From NCBI GenBank assembly GCA_019914945.1, contig CM034100.1, positions 12,039,096 to 12,103,095 of the forward strand: a stretch of DNA of 64,000 nucleotides. The letters run 5' to 3'. The notes under the pieces are model-generated. The model saw only the letters and a list, made by a program, of their open reading frames with translations, did not search any database and was not told the origin of the DNA. This DNA is from Typha latifolia (taxonomy: Eukaryota > Streptophyta > Magnoliopsida > Poales > Typhaceae). Below are positions 32,788 through 44,930 of this stretch, one piece after another (position 1 is the first letter of the stretch; every line of letters begins with the position of its first letter). A program made the translations under genes and the position numbers.

Positions 32788-33533
32788 TGATGCAAACTTG
32801 GACAGATCGGATCACATCAAAGAGAGATTGCACTCAATTAATTGAGTCTAATTATTTTATTTGGTTATTTAGTTTAGTTAGAGCCGTATTAGGTTAAGAT
32901 TTTATTTAATTAACTCAATCCAACTCTGTGCAGTTTTAAGAAAATATTTGTATAATATCCTACAGACATTCAAATAATATCAAACTAGTTGGATAAGATC
33001 GCCAACCTCTAGATGTACAACTTTTATATTCACAACTTCTCTAGATCAAGAATCTATCTGTAGAGAAATGAAGGGTTAATCCGAGAAGATACGGAAGACT
33101 AGTTTAGTTAAATTTATTTTAGACTTTTTGATTTAATCTCTATAAATAGGGCCTTATGGCTTATATCTTACATATGCTTAGAATGAAAGATTAATTGGCT
33201 TTTGCCTTGGCATCTCTCTTAATTAGGTTGTCGGCCTCTACATCTCCCTCCTCCTCCTTTACCAACCAGCGCCACCTCTTTCGTTAGCATGGTCTCATCT
33301 AGCTTCTAATCTCCCTCTTCCGCCGATCCCCCTAGTCCTGTAGGGCAGGTCTACTTCTCCCTCTTTGTCTCCCTATCTTAACCGTCTCTATCTCCCATAC
33401 AGTTTTTACCATAGTTGAAGGCCAATCATAGCCTTTAAATATCTATCACATCCGCATCCGTAAATTACCACCATCATCAATTGCCAAGCCACCTCTATCA
33501 ACTACTCAGCCTCTACTCCATCATCACCTCTAT
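32788..33533 (+). mobile_element. 3' LTR of element B, truncated
   Basis: It starts TGATGCAAACTTGG. TATA box CTATAAATAGGG near 33141-33152. It matches the 5' LTR until about 33533, then switches abruptly to unrelated, oppositely oriented sequence. Confidence 0.85.
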
Positions 33534-34410
33534 CTCTTTCGATGATTCTCGCAATGAGTCCATAGACTCTATCAATGTCTTCGCCCACGCCGGAGGCTTA
33601 TCGCTAGTGGTTGCTAATGGTGTTGATAAAACTCCATAGGGATGGAGGTGAGTTCTTGGTCCTCTATGATTGTGATCTCCCCTGGGTTAGCTTTGGATTA
33701 TGTTTTCACTATCGTCCGAGGAACATCGGCTCTAATACCAATGTTACGAATTAGATTTGGACTGGTGTAAACTTAAGAAAATTATGAAAATTTAAGTGGT
33801 TGTAGCCTCATAAGATAGGGTTCTAATGGCTCAAGTTTTATGTCAATTGAATGTCTAGATAAAAAGATATAATTAAAATAGTAGAGAAAGGTCAAAACGG
33901 GGTAGAACGGTAAATAATTGATGTTGCGGCGGTCGTCTAAGGGTGGTGGTTGACCAATGGTGGTGGTGGACGACCGAAAGGTAGGGTGGCTCATGCAATT
34001 GATGGTGGTTATAGTTGGAGGTAAAATTAGAGTTTCTAACTTAGATCTACTCATATGAAAATAAATGACTATGATTAACTTACTTTTACTCCTAGATTAT
34101 TTTACTCTTACTCCTAAGATAAACTCAAGACTGAAATAATTTTTCAATACTTAGATGCTTGGATTAATGAACAAAGAAGCTCAACAATTCTATATATAAA
34201 AGTCGGGTACAATGAGTCATATTCGGACTTATATTACCTGAACTAGAATTTGCTTTAGAGGCTTATATGACTTAATTGAACTTGTCTTAGTAGCTTACAT
34301 CACTTAATTAGACTTTCCTTAAGGGTTTACATAAGAGTAAATCAAGTAAAAGATAGATATGTTCAATCCATCGAGCCCAATGACAATCCGATCTGACCTG
34401 GTTCGCATCA
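33534..34410 (-). mobile_element. Inverted LTR plus leader fragment of a B-like gypsy element
   Basis: On the minus strand: LTR 34410 to 33742 (TGATGCGAACC start, CGTAACA end), PBS TTGGTATTAGAGCC at 33728-33741, and about 190 bases of internal sequence to 33534. TATA box TATATATAG on the minus strand near 34188-34197. The LTR relates to the one cut by the right edge of the window (63640-64000). No 3' partner is seen next to it. Confidence 0.8.
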
Positions 34411-34878
34411 ATCTTCTCATCTCCTATCAGTTCACGAAAGCTGTCTAGTTCGTCAACTCTTTAGGAATGCATCCAAAATATCTACTAGCTTCCTTGGGCG
34501 ATTATGTGACCTACCTAGACGCCAACCTTTCAAAAGAACTATTTGGATATGCTTTTAACACCATGTGGTTTGTTTGGAAGGCAAGGAATGTTTGGTAAAG
34601 ACATGCAAGATCCTCGGAAGGTTGTCTCAGAAATTAGTAACTTCAACATTAAGCAATGGACGACAACCCTACCTAACCACCTTCAGCACTTGAGTATAAA
34701 AAATTATTTAAACAATTCTTCTCTATTTAAAGTTCTCTACTTGAGTATAAAAAATAACTCGATAGCTCGTAACCTTGTCGGTCTTGCTATTTAAAGAAAA
34801 TGTTGTAAGGAATGGACCGCTATCCTACGTTTATGTAATTGTTTAAACTGTAATGAATTTGTCTACGAATCTTGTATC
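34411..34878 (+). mobile_element. LINE tail (probable 3' part of the 18654 LINE)
   Basis: A MWFVWKARN-like block near 34560-34590 is typical of the region after the zinc-binding domain of plant L1 ORF2. It has the same orientation as the LINE cut at 21598. It ends where copia element 2 starts. Confidence 0.6.
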
Positions 34879-35163
34879 TGTTGGGTTTTACTTAACTAAG
34901 TTGGTTTGGGCTAGCCCCTGAAATGACTTACTTGGCTAATAAGTGGTTGAGTTAGACTTTAGTTAAGGGGGTACTTTTGCTCATGCCACTTAATGAAAAA
35001 GAAAAGAGAAAAGGAGATTTTTTTTTCTCTATATACAACAAGGGTTTGTAACTAGAGGATTTTTGGTTAGGATCAAGACACAAGGATTTTCTTCTTCATA
35101 TCTACAAGGGTATTCTTGCTTGAAGAAGATCTCTTGGGTGGGAAAGAGAGCTCATTTCCAACA
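34879..35163 (+). mobile_element. 5' LTR of copia element 2
   Basis: TGTTGGGTTTT to TTCCAACA. TATA-like TCTCTATATACAAC near 35027. No palindrome cluster. Confidence 0.92.
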
Positions 35164-35223
35164 AGTGGTATCACAGCCTTGGTTAGTGCACATAAGGTGT
35201 TTGACAAAATTCCCTAGAGAGCT

Positions 35224-35985
35224 ATGGAAGTGAATACAAGTAGAATGATAAGCTTAAATGATGCCAATTGAAGGACATGGAAGGGCAAGATGCTAGACTT
35301 GTTTTATTGCAAAGAAATGCATGCTACATTGGAAGGTGATGATGCTAAGCCAAATAATATGTCGGAAGATAAGTGGAAGCTCTTGAACCGGCAATGTGTT
35401 GGTTTCGTTCAGCAGTGGTTGGAGGATAATATCTACCATCATGTGGAGAATGAGACATCGGCTAGCACATTATGAAAGAAACTAGAAGGCTTGAATGAGA
35501 GGAAAAGTGCAAATAACAAATTTTATGTCTTTAAGAAGTTTGTTAATTTGAAGTACAAGGAGGGCATACCAATGGCGGATCACTTGAACGAAATGCAAAG
35601 TTTAATGAATGAGCTTGCAACCATGAAGATGGTATTGGATGATGAATTCCAAGCACTTCTACTCTTAAGTTCTCTTCTAGAAAGTTATGAAACATTGGTG
35701 GTTACTCTCACAACAACGGCATTGAACGGAGTAGTGACAATGAACATGGTGAATGCTAGTTTGCTTGAGAATGAAACAAGAAAGAAGAATATAGATTCTT
35801 CACACTCACAAGTTCTTGTTTTGAAAAATAGAGAGAGAAGCTAAAGTCATTTTTCTCATAATCGTGATAAATCTAAAGGTAGATCCAAGTTAAGAAAAGG
35901 TATACATTGTTACAATTGTGGTAGATCCGGTCACATGAAAAGAGATTGCAAGTTTCCAAGAAAGAAAAATTAAAAGAAAAGTGAA
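35224..35985 (+). pseudogene. copia element 2 gag
   Basis: The ATG is at 35224-35226. A stop occurs near 35271, then a long open stretch (DLFYCKEMHATLEGDDAK near 35296) broken by a stop near 35473. Next come LYKEG-like and DHLNEMQSLMNELATMKM near 35578-35635. The CCHC knuckle CYNCGRSGHMKRDC lies near 35908-35952. The family forms the particle shell. It would need stop bypass at two or more sites to be made. Confidence 0.85.
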
Positions 35986-36079
35986 GGCAAACAAGAGGAT
36001 AATGATACCACCGCGGTTTCGGATGAAGAATTGATGATATTATTTGCTTGTGACGAAACTTGTGTTGCCATTGCAAACC

Positions 36080-37390
36080 AAGACTTGGATTGGATTATTG
36101 ATAGTGGAGCCTCATGTCATTCTACCCCAAGGTTGGATTTCTTCACTTCTTATAAGGCGGGAGACTTTGGTTTGTGAAGATGGGCAACAATAGAGTTGTA
36201 AAAATTGTGGGCTTAGGCGATATATATCTTGAGACTAGTTTAGGCAATAAGCTAGTACTCAAGGATATGAGGCATATTCCGAATCTTCATTTGAATTTAA
36301 TCTCCACTAGCAAATTGGACGATGATGGTTTTGAAAATCGGTTTGTTAATGAAAATTGGAAGCTACTCAAAGGTGCACTTATATTAGCAAGGGGAGAAAA
36401 TGTTGTTCACTTTACCAGATGCAAGCTAAGGTGTACAATGGGCAAATTAATACCATAGAAAAAGAGACATCTATGGATCTATGGCATAAGCGGCTCAGTC
36501 ATATGAGCGAGCGAGACCTCCAAGTACTTGCAAAGAAAGTACTCATTTCCAATGTCAAAAGTATGTCATTAAATTGGTGTTCTCATTATATTATTGGAAA
36601 GCAAAGTAGACTTTGAATGAAGTTTTGGCATTTTCAAGCACTTTCATGCAAAAGTTGAAAGGGAAATTAGAAAACCTTTGAAATGTATTCGGACGGACAA
36701 TGGTAGAGAATATAAGGGTCTATTTGAAATCTATTGCAAAGAGCATGGTATCCGATGTGAGAAGATGGAAAGCGATACTCCTCAACATAATGGTGTGGCG
36801 GAGCGGATCAATCACACTATTTGTGAAAAAATGAGATGTATATTGTCACATGCCAAGTTGTCAAGATCATTTTGGGGAGAGGCAATGTGGACTGCATGCT
36901 ATTTGATTAACTGGTCTCCTTCAAAGCCTTTGAATGGTGATTATCCAGAAAATGTGTGGACCGGTAAATATGCCTCTTTCAAGCACTTGAAGATATTTAG
37001 GTGCAAAGCTTTTGTTCATGTTCCAAAAGGTTAAAAAAGTAAACTTGATGACAAGTCAAGGCCATGTATCTTCTTGGATTATAGAGGAGAGTTTGGTTAT
37101 CGGCTTTGGAATCCAAAAACTAAGAAGTTAGTTAGAAGCCAAGATGTTGTATTCTTTGAAGACCAAACTATTGAAGATGTTGACAAGATTGAGAAGCCAC
37201 GAGCTAGTGAAGGTGAACTTGTTGATTTGAGGCATATTTCTCCTCCGGTGATTCATGATGAAGGGGGAGATATTCATGAAGATGAACATGAAATGTTTGG
37301 TAAAAATCCTCTTGAAGATTCTAGCCAACAAGGAGAACCTACACATGAGCAATCTTCTCAAGATCAACCTCCACCGGTACCGTAAGTTAG
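36080..37390 (+). pseudogene. copia element 2 protease and integrase, deleted core
   Basis: Protease DSG at 36100-36108 (WIIDSGASCHST), pre-integrase LWHKRLSHMSERDL near 36478-36520, then GKQSRL near 36597-36615 and a stop. The first part of the integrase core, including the first catalytic Asp, is deleted. The sequence rejoins near 36620-36680 at KCIRTDNGREYKG, which holds the second Asp, and continues through PQHNGVAERINHT near 36782-36820. The C-terminal extension is acidic (to about 37385). Confidence 0.85.
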
Positions 37391-37442
37391 AAGATCTATA
37401 AGGGTCTCATAACCATCAAGAAAATACTCTTGTAATGAGTAT

Positions 37443-38250
37443 GTGATGCTTAATGATGTTAGAGAGCCGGAAACATTTCAAGAAGCAAATATGCATGAAC
37501 AAAAGGACAAATTACAAAGGGCTATGCAAGAGGAGATTGATTCTTTGCATAAAAATGAGACATATGATTTGGTGAAGCTACCAAAGGGTCGAAAAGCTTT
37601 GAAGAATAAATGGGTGTTTCGATTGAAGAATAAAGGTGATAATCAAGTTAAGTACAAGGCACGACTAGTTGTCAAAAGCTTTAAGCAACGAAAAAGTATT
37701 GACTTTGATGAATTTTTTTCACCAGTTGTTAAAATATCTTCTATCCAGATTATTCTAAGTCTTGTTGCATGCCTACACTTAGAATTGGAGCAATTAGATG
37801 TCAAAATCGCTTTCCTTCATGGTGATTTGAAGGAGGAGATCTACATGGAGCAACCTCAAGGTTTTGTTCATAAGGGCAAAGAAAACTTGGTTTGCAAGCT
37901 AAAGAAGAGTTTGTATTGTTTGAAGCAAGCACCTCGGCAATGGTATAAGAAGTTTGATAGTTTTATGATGAGCCACAAATATAAAAGAACAAATGCGGAT
38001 CATTGTGTTTATGTCAAGAAGTTTGCGGATGGTGATTTTATCATTCTTTTGCTGTATGTAGATGATATGCTTCTAATTGGTAAGGATGTAGAGAAGATCA
38101 AGAAATAGAAGAAAGATTTGAGTAAATCTTTTGACATGAAGGATTAGGGACCGGCAAAGAAAATTTTGGACATCGAAATTAAACGTGATAGGAAAGCAAA
38201 GAAGTTGTAGTTATCATAAAAAAAAATATTAAGCAAATTTTAAAGAGATT
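37443..38250 (+). pseudogene. copia element 2 reverse transcriptase
   Basis: Open from 37443 to 38108: LPKGRKALKNKWVFRLK near 37579-37630, YKARLVVKSF near 37650, LEQLDVKIAFLHGDLKEEIY near 37788-37845, CLKQAPRQWYKK near 37918-37955 and catalytic YVDD at 38055-38066. A stop at 38106-38108 and further stops to 38220 break the linker. Confidence 0.88.
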
Positions 38251-39007
38251 CAATATGAATAATTCTAAGCTGGTTGGAACACCATTTGCGGGTCATTTCA
38301 AATTGAGCTCAAGGCAATGTCCTTCGAATGAGAAGGATAAAATTAAAATGAAGAGTTTTCTCTACTCCTCCGCCGTAGGGAGTTTGATGTATGTAATGGT
38401 TTGCACAAGGCCGGATATAGCATATGCAGTTGGTATGGTTAGTAGATTTCTCTCCAACCTGGGAAAAGAGCATTGGGTAGCCGTGAAATGGATGACGAGA
38501 TATTTAAGAGGCACTTCTAATTTATGTCTATGTTTTGGAGGTGGAAAATCTCCATTGGTAGGCTACACGGATTCCGATATGGCCGGTGATGTCGATACTA
38601 GACGGTCTACTTCGCGATACATATTCACTTTTAGAGGGGGAGTCGTATCATGGCAATCAAGGCTTCAAAAGTATGTTGTTCTTTCAAGCACCGAAGCGGA
38701 GTATATAGCCGCTACCGAAGCTTGCAAAGAAATGTTGTGGTTGAAGAACTTTTTACAAGAATTGGGTTTGGAGCAAAATGGATATGTCATCCATTATGAT
38801 AGTCAGTGTCATTGATCTTAGCAAGAATATCATGCTAGAACCAAACACATTGATGTCTACTACCATTGGATCCGGGATGTTTTGGAGAAGCAATGGTTGA
38901 GGCTTGTGAAGATCTCCACGATCTATAATTCATCGGATATGATGACCAAGGCTCTTACAAAGGTGAAGCAAGAACTTTGTAGAGACTTAGTGTGTATTGA
39001 TGTTTAG
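38251..39007 (+). pseudogene. copia element 2 RNase H and C-terminus
   Basis: YSSAVGSLMYVMVCTRPDIA near 38362-38420, YTDSDMAGDVDTRRSTSRY near 38565-38622, LSSTEAEYIAATEACKEMLW near 38683-38740. A stop at 38813-38815 interrupts the block; HIDVYYHWIRDV near 38848-38880 and MMTKAL near 38940 follow. The frame ends at 39005-39007. Confidence 0.85.
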
Positions 39008-39079
39008 TGAGTATTGGTATTTGGGCATGAAATTCATTGAGAGAATGAAGACTCCCCTCATGGGTCTAGAGGGGGAGAT

Positions 39080-39371
39080 TGTTGGGTTTTACTTAACTAA
39101 GTTGGTTTGGGCTAGCCCCATGAAGTGACTTACTTGACTAATAAATAGTTGAGTTAGACTTTAGTTAAGAGGGTACTTTTGCTCATGCCACTTAGTAAAA
39201 AAGAAGATAAGAGAAAATGAGGTTTTTTTCTCTATATACAACAAAGGTTTGTAACTAGAGAATTTTTGGTTGGGATCAAGACACAAGGATTTTCTTCTTC
39301 ACATCTATAAAGATGTTTTTGCTTTAAGAAGATCTCTTGGGTGGGAAAGAGAGCTCCTTTTTTTACCAACA
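39080..39371 (+). mobile_element. 3' LTR of copia element 2
   Basis: It mirrors the 5' LTR with few differences. It ends TACCAACA, followed by GTATA. Confidence 0.92.
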
Positions 39372-41145
39372 GTATAAAAAAAAAGAGTTCAAACAGCAAA
39401 AGGGTCTAGAGATTTGCCATATAAAATAGAATGAGTTTTTCAATGAGTGACATAATCATCTATCTTTTCATTGGCTCTCCATTTAATAATCATTAATTCA
39501 GCCATTGATAATTCTCTTCTTGCTACGACGAAGTACACTTTGAAGATTGCTTTCATGGATTTTCAGTCACGTACTAATCCAATAAGTTGTCTTAGCATTG
39601 GAATGTTGCATTTTGAGTGACAAAGGAAACTGTTGCAGCATAACAGAAGGCTGATTGCTTAGAATTCTATAAGAGCATCTCCAACTGGTTCCAAATATGG
39701 AGCCAAAAATGGAGCAAGAGCCCGGTGCACTCCAACGCATCGAGCTCCATATATATTAAAATAATAATATAATATATATTATTATATTAGCTATTTTAAA
39801 TTACTTAATAGGTCATCTTAGCGTTATTATTTTTTAATAAAAAATATATGGTTAGAAAACTCTCATCGAGATCTTTAAAATAAGATTAATATTCCATAGT
39901 TTCAGAAGTAATTTTAAATTACTAATTTTTTAATTAAACGCATCGAAATTACATTATACGAAATAAATATCGAAATAAGTATTACATGTCATTAACTAAA
40001 AATATCAAAATTATATTACATAAAATAAGCAGAAATTAACCAAACATAATAAAACAATAGATGTTTAATATTCTGGTAAATCATCTCCATAGCCACCTTC
40101 TCTTTCTTGACTATATCCACCTTCTTGCGATAAACTTCCGACTTGAAAATGAATATTGCTTCTTCTACAAATTTCCTGTCTTTTTCTTTAAAAGAAAGCA
40201 TGTTCATCTGGATCTTCAATTTTAACATTTAATATTTTTATTGGGAATAATTTTGAGTAATTATATTTTAGGACATATAATTTATTAGACTCATTTATAT
40301 AAATAATAAAAAATTTAAAATTTAAATTAACTCAAAAACAATTTAATATTAGACTCATTTTAAAGGTCTCGATGAGACCTTTCCAATGGTATTATTTTTG
40401 TTAAAAACTGATTAGTAAAATTAATTATATACTCAGTTTAACTTACTAAATTATTTAATAAATGATACAAATAAAATTATAATTATTGAATGTAATAATT
40501 ATTGGACAATTTTGGTATTTTTAAAAGGTTAAAATGACAAATAAAGTCAGGCTCTTGAGCCCCACTATTACTAGCTCTAAATTTGGAGCTAGCTAGAGTT
40601 GCTCTAAGAAGCTTCAAAATGTGCAAGGTGTTCGATCATATCTCCGTTGCCATCAAATAACTGAAATTTTAATCTTGGATAATCTCTTAGTAAGTCATGA
40701 TAAGGAGGGTATGACTTTGTAGCTTCCAAATCTTCCATATGTTTCCTAGGAGCGATCTGCCCCACAATGGATGAGATCATCTTAAAGTCTCATATCCAGA
40801 TTTTACGTAATTGCCAATTTGGAGGTATGCCGAACTAGACAAGAGGTAGTTAGCAGTATCTGTTCTTTCAGAGTGTATTTTCCAGCTTGAATCATGGTCC
40901 TCGGTGGGCGTTAATTGTATGGAGAGATAACCATTCATTCCATAAATTGCGGTAACTAGTTCAAGATTGAATCGAATTTACCTTCAAGTTCAGTAAGCTA
41001 ATTTTGAGTATTTTTTAGTTTATTTTGCATCTCATTTGTGGCTACGTCATGAGCTATAGTCATTGAATCCCCTTGCCATTCGACCTCCACTTCAGGTACA
41101 AGATTATGAATTGGAGTATTGGGTGATATCTGATTCCAAATTTCT
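39372..41145 (-). pseudogene. gypsy gag remnant, interrupted by a Harbinger-type element
   Basis: On the minus strand, KFQLFDGNGDMIEHLAHFEA reads just right of the inserted element (40608-40670). A continuation with MLQQFPLSLKMQ lies left of it near 39600-39645. Further on, MAELMIIKWRANEKIDDYV appears near 39450-39510. This matches the capsid region of plant gypsy (Tat/Athila-like) gag in order. Stops and frame changes are frequent. Confidence 0.65.
39673..40604. mobile_element. PIF/Harbinger-type non-autonomous element, copy 1
   Basis: 932 bases with ends GAGCATCTCC and (T)TGCTC, flanked by TAA on both sides (39670-39672 and 40605-40607). TAA/TTA duplications and GAGCATCTCC-like ends are typical of PIF/Harbinger families. 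No transposase ORF. Its interior matches copy 2 in inverse orientation, for example 40045-40110 against 42545-42610. Confidence 0.85.
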
Positions 41146-41374
41146 GGTTAATCAATCGGCAAGCCACTTTCCACCAATGTTGCAGATTGAGCTCTAGACA
41201 ACGTTCCTCCTTTGGCAACTATTTTCCTCAACTCCTCAGAATCATAGCTTCTGCTTTTCTTGGTTGCTTCTGATCTGTCGACAACACAGCAAGGGAAACA
41301 TATCTTGGCCTTTTTCTTTCTGTTTTTTTTGCTCTTGAAAGAAAAATTCCGTAGACCGGTAATTTCATTACTGG

Positions 41375-43440
41375 GAACGATTACAGATATCTTCCAATTG
41401 CTCACCAATCCAAACGCATGTAACCTTGGAGCGGTTTGCAAGTTGGGCAAGATTGTGCGGGTGAGAATTATTACATCTGCTAGTAAAGTTTAGCTTGATC
41501 CAGGGGTGCTTAGTGAGTAAGAGCTGGCTGTCTAGCACAACTTGGAGAATAGTCTAGTCCACGTCCTCTGTTGGGGAGTTAATGCAACGAACCAAAATTT
41601 GACTGTCGCTGAACAGCCAAGCCTCGGTATAATCTGGATTCTTGCATATATCGATCAGATACTTCAGAATTGCATATATCTTGGCCTTCTCTTCTGAGTT
41701 TTCCGAATGAATATCTCTTTGATTGGGCATCTTATAGGTTTGAGATGCAATTATTCATTAGAAGGGCAAAAATATGTCTCCTTATAGGGTGTTCCTTGTT
41801 TGAGAAGCAGAACGTCTTTGGTGACAACAATAGTAGATGGAAAAGTTTTTAGAGCACTTTAGCTTTCTAGATGGTTGGGATGCAAATTCGATGACGACCC
41901 TTTGATATCTGTTATTCTTCTATCATAAGAGAAACCCTTGCAATTATATTTTCTTTTCCAAAGGTGGATAGTCTTAATTGCACATAGTCATTTAAGAGCA
42001 TCTCCAACCGGGCTCCAAAACTCCAAATTTGGAGCCCGGTGGAGCTCCAACCGAGCTCTATATAGGGCTCCAAATTTGGAGCCCCATCATGAAAATAGAA
42101 CCGGGCTCTATTTGTCACATCAATTTTTTGAAAATGCCAAAATTGCCTAATAAATGTTATATGCAATAATTTTAATTCCATTTGTATCCTTTGTTAAATA
42201 ATTTAGTTAGTTAAGCTAAGTATATAATTAGTTTTACTAATCGGTTTTTAACAAAAATAATACCATTGGAAAGGTCTCATCGAGACCTTTAAAATGAGTC
42301 TAATATTAAATTACTTTTGAGTTAATTTTAATTTTAATTTTTTTATTATTTATAAAAATGAGTCTAATATTAAATTATTTTTGAGTTAATTTAAATTTAA
42401 ATTTTATTATTATTTATAAAAATGAGTCTAATAAATTATATATCCTAAAATATAATTACTCAAAATTATCCCCAATGTAAATATTAAAAATTAAAATATA
42501 TTAGATATGAAATACATTAAACATGAAATAGAAGGTGAATACGGAACTAGAACCGGTGGCTACGGAGATGACTTACCAGAATATTAAACATCTATTGCTT
42601 TTATTATGTTTGGTTAATTTCTGCTTATTTTAGGTAATGTAATTTTGATATTTTTAGTTAATGACATGTAATGCTTATTTCGATGTTTATTTCGTGTAAT
42701 GTAATTTTGATGCGTTTAATTAAAAAATTAGTAATTTAAAATTACTTCTAAAACTATTGAATATTAATCTTATTTTAAAGATCTCGATGAGAGTTTTCTA
42801 ACCATATATTTTTTAATAAAAAATAATAACGCTAAGATGATCTATTAAGCAATTTAAAATAGCTAATATAATAATATATATTATATTATTTTATAATATA
42901 TATGGAGCCCGGTGCATTGGAGTGCACCGGGCTCTTGCTCCATTTTTGGCTCCATATTTAGAGCCTTTGGGCTCCAAATATGGAGCAAGCATTGGAGATG
43001 CTCTAATAGGTTATTTCATTCTGGGCCTATTTTAAACCGATTTCTGAAATGCCGGACATTGCGCTTTTGAGCTCATCTTGGTTCCTTATTCCAATTTGAA
43101 TTCCTAGAATATGTGCATAAATCCTTGTCCTTGTAGGTCTTAGGCTTTGAGGAATTCAAGGGCCTGGGCGCTCTTTTATGGACATTGGTTGCATAAATCC
43201 TTGATCTTTCACCGACGATTGCACTCCTTTACGATCTTTACTGGTCACACTTGTGGAGTAAGTTCTTCATGAGGCAATACCACGAACCTATTCGAATTGT
43301 TAAACGATGAACTTGCAGCTTGAGAAGAGAGTTTGTCGGCGTGATTGTGACATTCCTTACTATGCAACTTGGTTGCCCCTGGTATGTTGAACTTATAGTC
43401 CTGGACACTCAGTGGATGGATGACTTCTGGTCCTGGTTGT
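41375..43440 (-). pseudogene. RNase H-like (RVT_3 type) remnant, interrupted by Harbinger copy 2
   Basis: On the minus strand: EEKAKIYAILKYLIDIC near 41650-41700, WLFSDSQILVRCINSP near 41585-41635 (SDSQ is the usual second-Asp motif), a stop near 41560, and HPHNLAQLANRS near 41430-41470 (H-N-x-A-H-like exit). This is the layout of plant RNase H-like domains in LINEs and some host genes. The part beyond the inserted element (43007-43440) includes HNHADKLSSQAA but gives no family match I can name. Confidence 0.5.
41996..43003. mobile_element. PIF/Harbinger-type non-autonomous element, copy 2
   Basis: 1008 bases, GAGCATCTCCAA at the left end and its inverse at the right end, with TAA at 41993-41995 and 43004-43006. 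The terminal regions contain repeated GGAGC/GCTCC words that can pair (for example 42010-42090 with 42900-42990). No transposase. Opposite orientation to copy 1. Confidence 0.9.
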
Positions 43441-44599
43441 AAGAATGATATTTTCAGAATGACAAATCATAAATAAAATTACATTAATTTGAGTTGTACA
43501 AAATAGATTCACATATATAGTCTAGTCATATACCTTACAAACGTGCGAAGAGATCAAATAAAAGAAGAAAAAAAGTAGAGATTAAAGCTTTAGGTTTCAG
43601 GACCTCATTCTGATGGGACTGAGGGTGTTAGAATATTTGGAACACGACACTCAGGAAACTTAAGTGACGTTGACCTAGGGTAAGTGGTGTCTAGTTGACA
43701 TATACAAAGTAAAGGAAAATTCGGAATCACAAATGATTTTGGTGATTCATTTGTAACTTGACTTACTATGAATTAAAGATGTTCCTAACATATATTGAAT
43801 CATCAATTAAAAGGAGAACTCTAGGATTTTTACTCTCATATTAAATAAGTTCAAGTTTTTCACAAAGCTTATATTTTATATTTGAGTGAGGAGAGTTTGA
43901 AACTTGTCTGATTGTTTGAGGTACAATTGACAATGACACTAGCATTAGAAGAAGCTGAAACATTTGTTGACATTAAATACATCGACTCTTGTGCTTTTAG
44001 GATTGATTCATCACTGGGGTGCTAACTAGAAGGTGATGATCCTTTTCATAAGAGTAGTTAATCATATAATTTCTGTTCAAGAGATTACTTATATACTAAG
44101 ATATTGGAGTATCACAAGAGGTTATAAGTAAGTCTTGTTCCGATTACTTAATAAAATAAGATCGATCAACTTTAGGCGGATATGTGGTTTTTTCTCTATG
44201 TGTGAGAAAGGTTTTCCACATTAAAAAAATGTATTCTTATATTAGTCGTGTTTACTTTTTCTATTTGTATTTTGCTTTTTGTTTTCTATTCTTAATTAGT
44301 GTTTTGCACACTAACGTGATTTCAATTTTCTTTTGTTAGAGAATGAGCGTGCCGATCCTAACATAATTTTAGAGTATCTTTGATTCTTTTGTATTTTTTA
44401 GACCTAGTAGGACTCGGTTTTCTTAAATTAATTTGGATTCAATTTTTAACTTTTGACTTTGACTTGGGCTTTAACTTTTGTACATCTCTAAATCTAGTTA
44501 GTCTAGAACTCTTATCTCTATCCCACAAATTTTCAATTGGTATAAAATGAGTTTCTTTTATTTTAGAGAGATCCTTGAGATAAATATTTACCTAGGGAA

Positions 44600-44930
44600 T
44601 GTTTGTCTATTGTTAGACAATTTCTTGTAGATGATTCAAACTACTTTGACTAGAAAGCTAGAATAAAATCTTTATTAAAGTCAATTGATGAACATATTTG
44701 GATGTCAATGGTATATATGTATTCTCCTCCTATTGATAAATGTGGAGAAAGTATGGTCCCAAAGCCCATTAATAAATGGGAAAAGACTAGTTATGTCGTC
44801 ATGGGCTAGAATAGGAAATCAATGAATGCCATTTTTAGCTGCATCTCGTAGGACGAGTTTAGACACAAAAGTATTTGCGAGACAACAAAAGAAGGTTGGG
44901 CCTTTCAAAAATAATTAACTAGACTTGACT
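44600..44930 (+). pseudogene. copia element 3 gag start, broken
   Basis: KARIKSLLKSIDEHIWMSM near 44654-44710, YSPPIDKCG near 44722, KPINKWEKTSYVVMG near 44763-44805, then NRKSMNAIFSCIS near 44812-44850. This is the N-terminal gag of copia elements like the nested one. Sequence after about 44930 no longer matches. Confidence 0.7.

Larger units (their letters stand above)
21599..33533 (+). mobile_element. Gypsy-like element B without pol, interrupted by copia
   Basis: The 5' LTR is in two pieces (21599-22180 and 31701-31961). A PBS at 31964-31976 and a short internal region (31962-32787) follow, then a PPT-like purine tract and a truncated 3' LTR (32788-33533). Without the nested copia element it would be about 2.4 kb, too short for gag-pol. 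It is either a deletion derivative or a non-autonomous family. Confidence 0.75.
34879..39371 (+). mobile_element. Compact Ty1/copia element 2
   Basis: 5' LTR 34879-35163 (285 bp), 3' LTR 39080-39371 (292 bp), both TGTTGGGTTTT...CCAACA. PBS TGGTATCACAGCC at 35166-35178, PPT GAGGGGGAGATT at 39068-39079. Flanks are GTATC (34874-34878) and GTATA (39372-39376), four of five matching. The LTRs are very similar to each other, so the insertion is fairly recent, yet the coding region has several stops and an integrase deletion. Confidence 0.95.

Noticed and set aside
41148..41450. Small Lys-rich host protein on the minus strand
   Set aside because: The frame crosses the RNase H-like and gag remnants in a different frame from both; no ATG-supported start or known domain.
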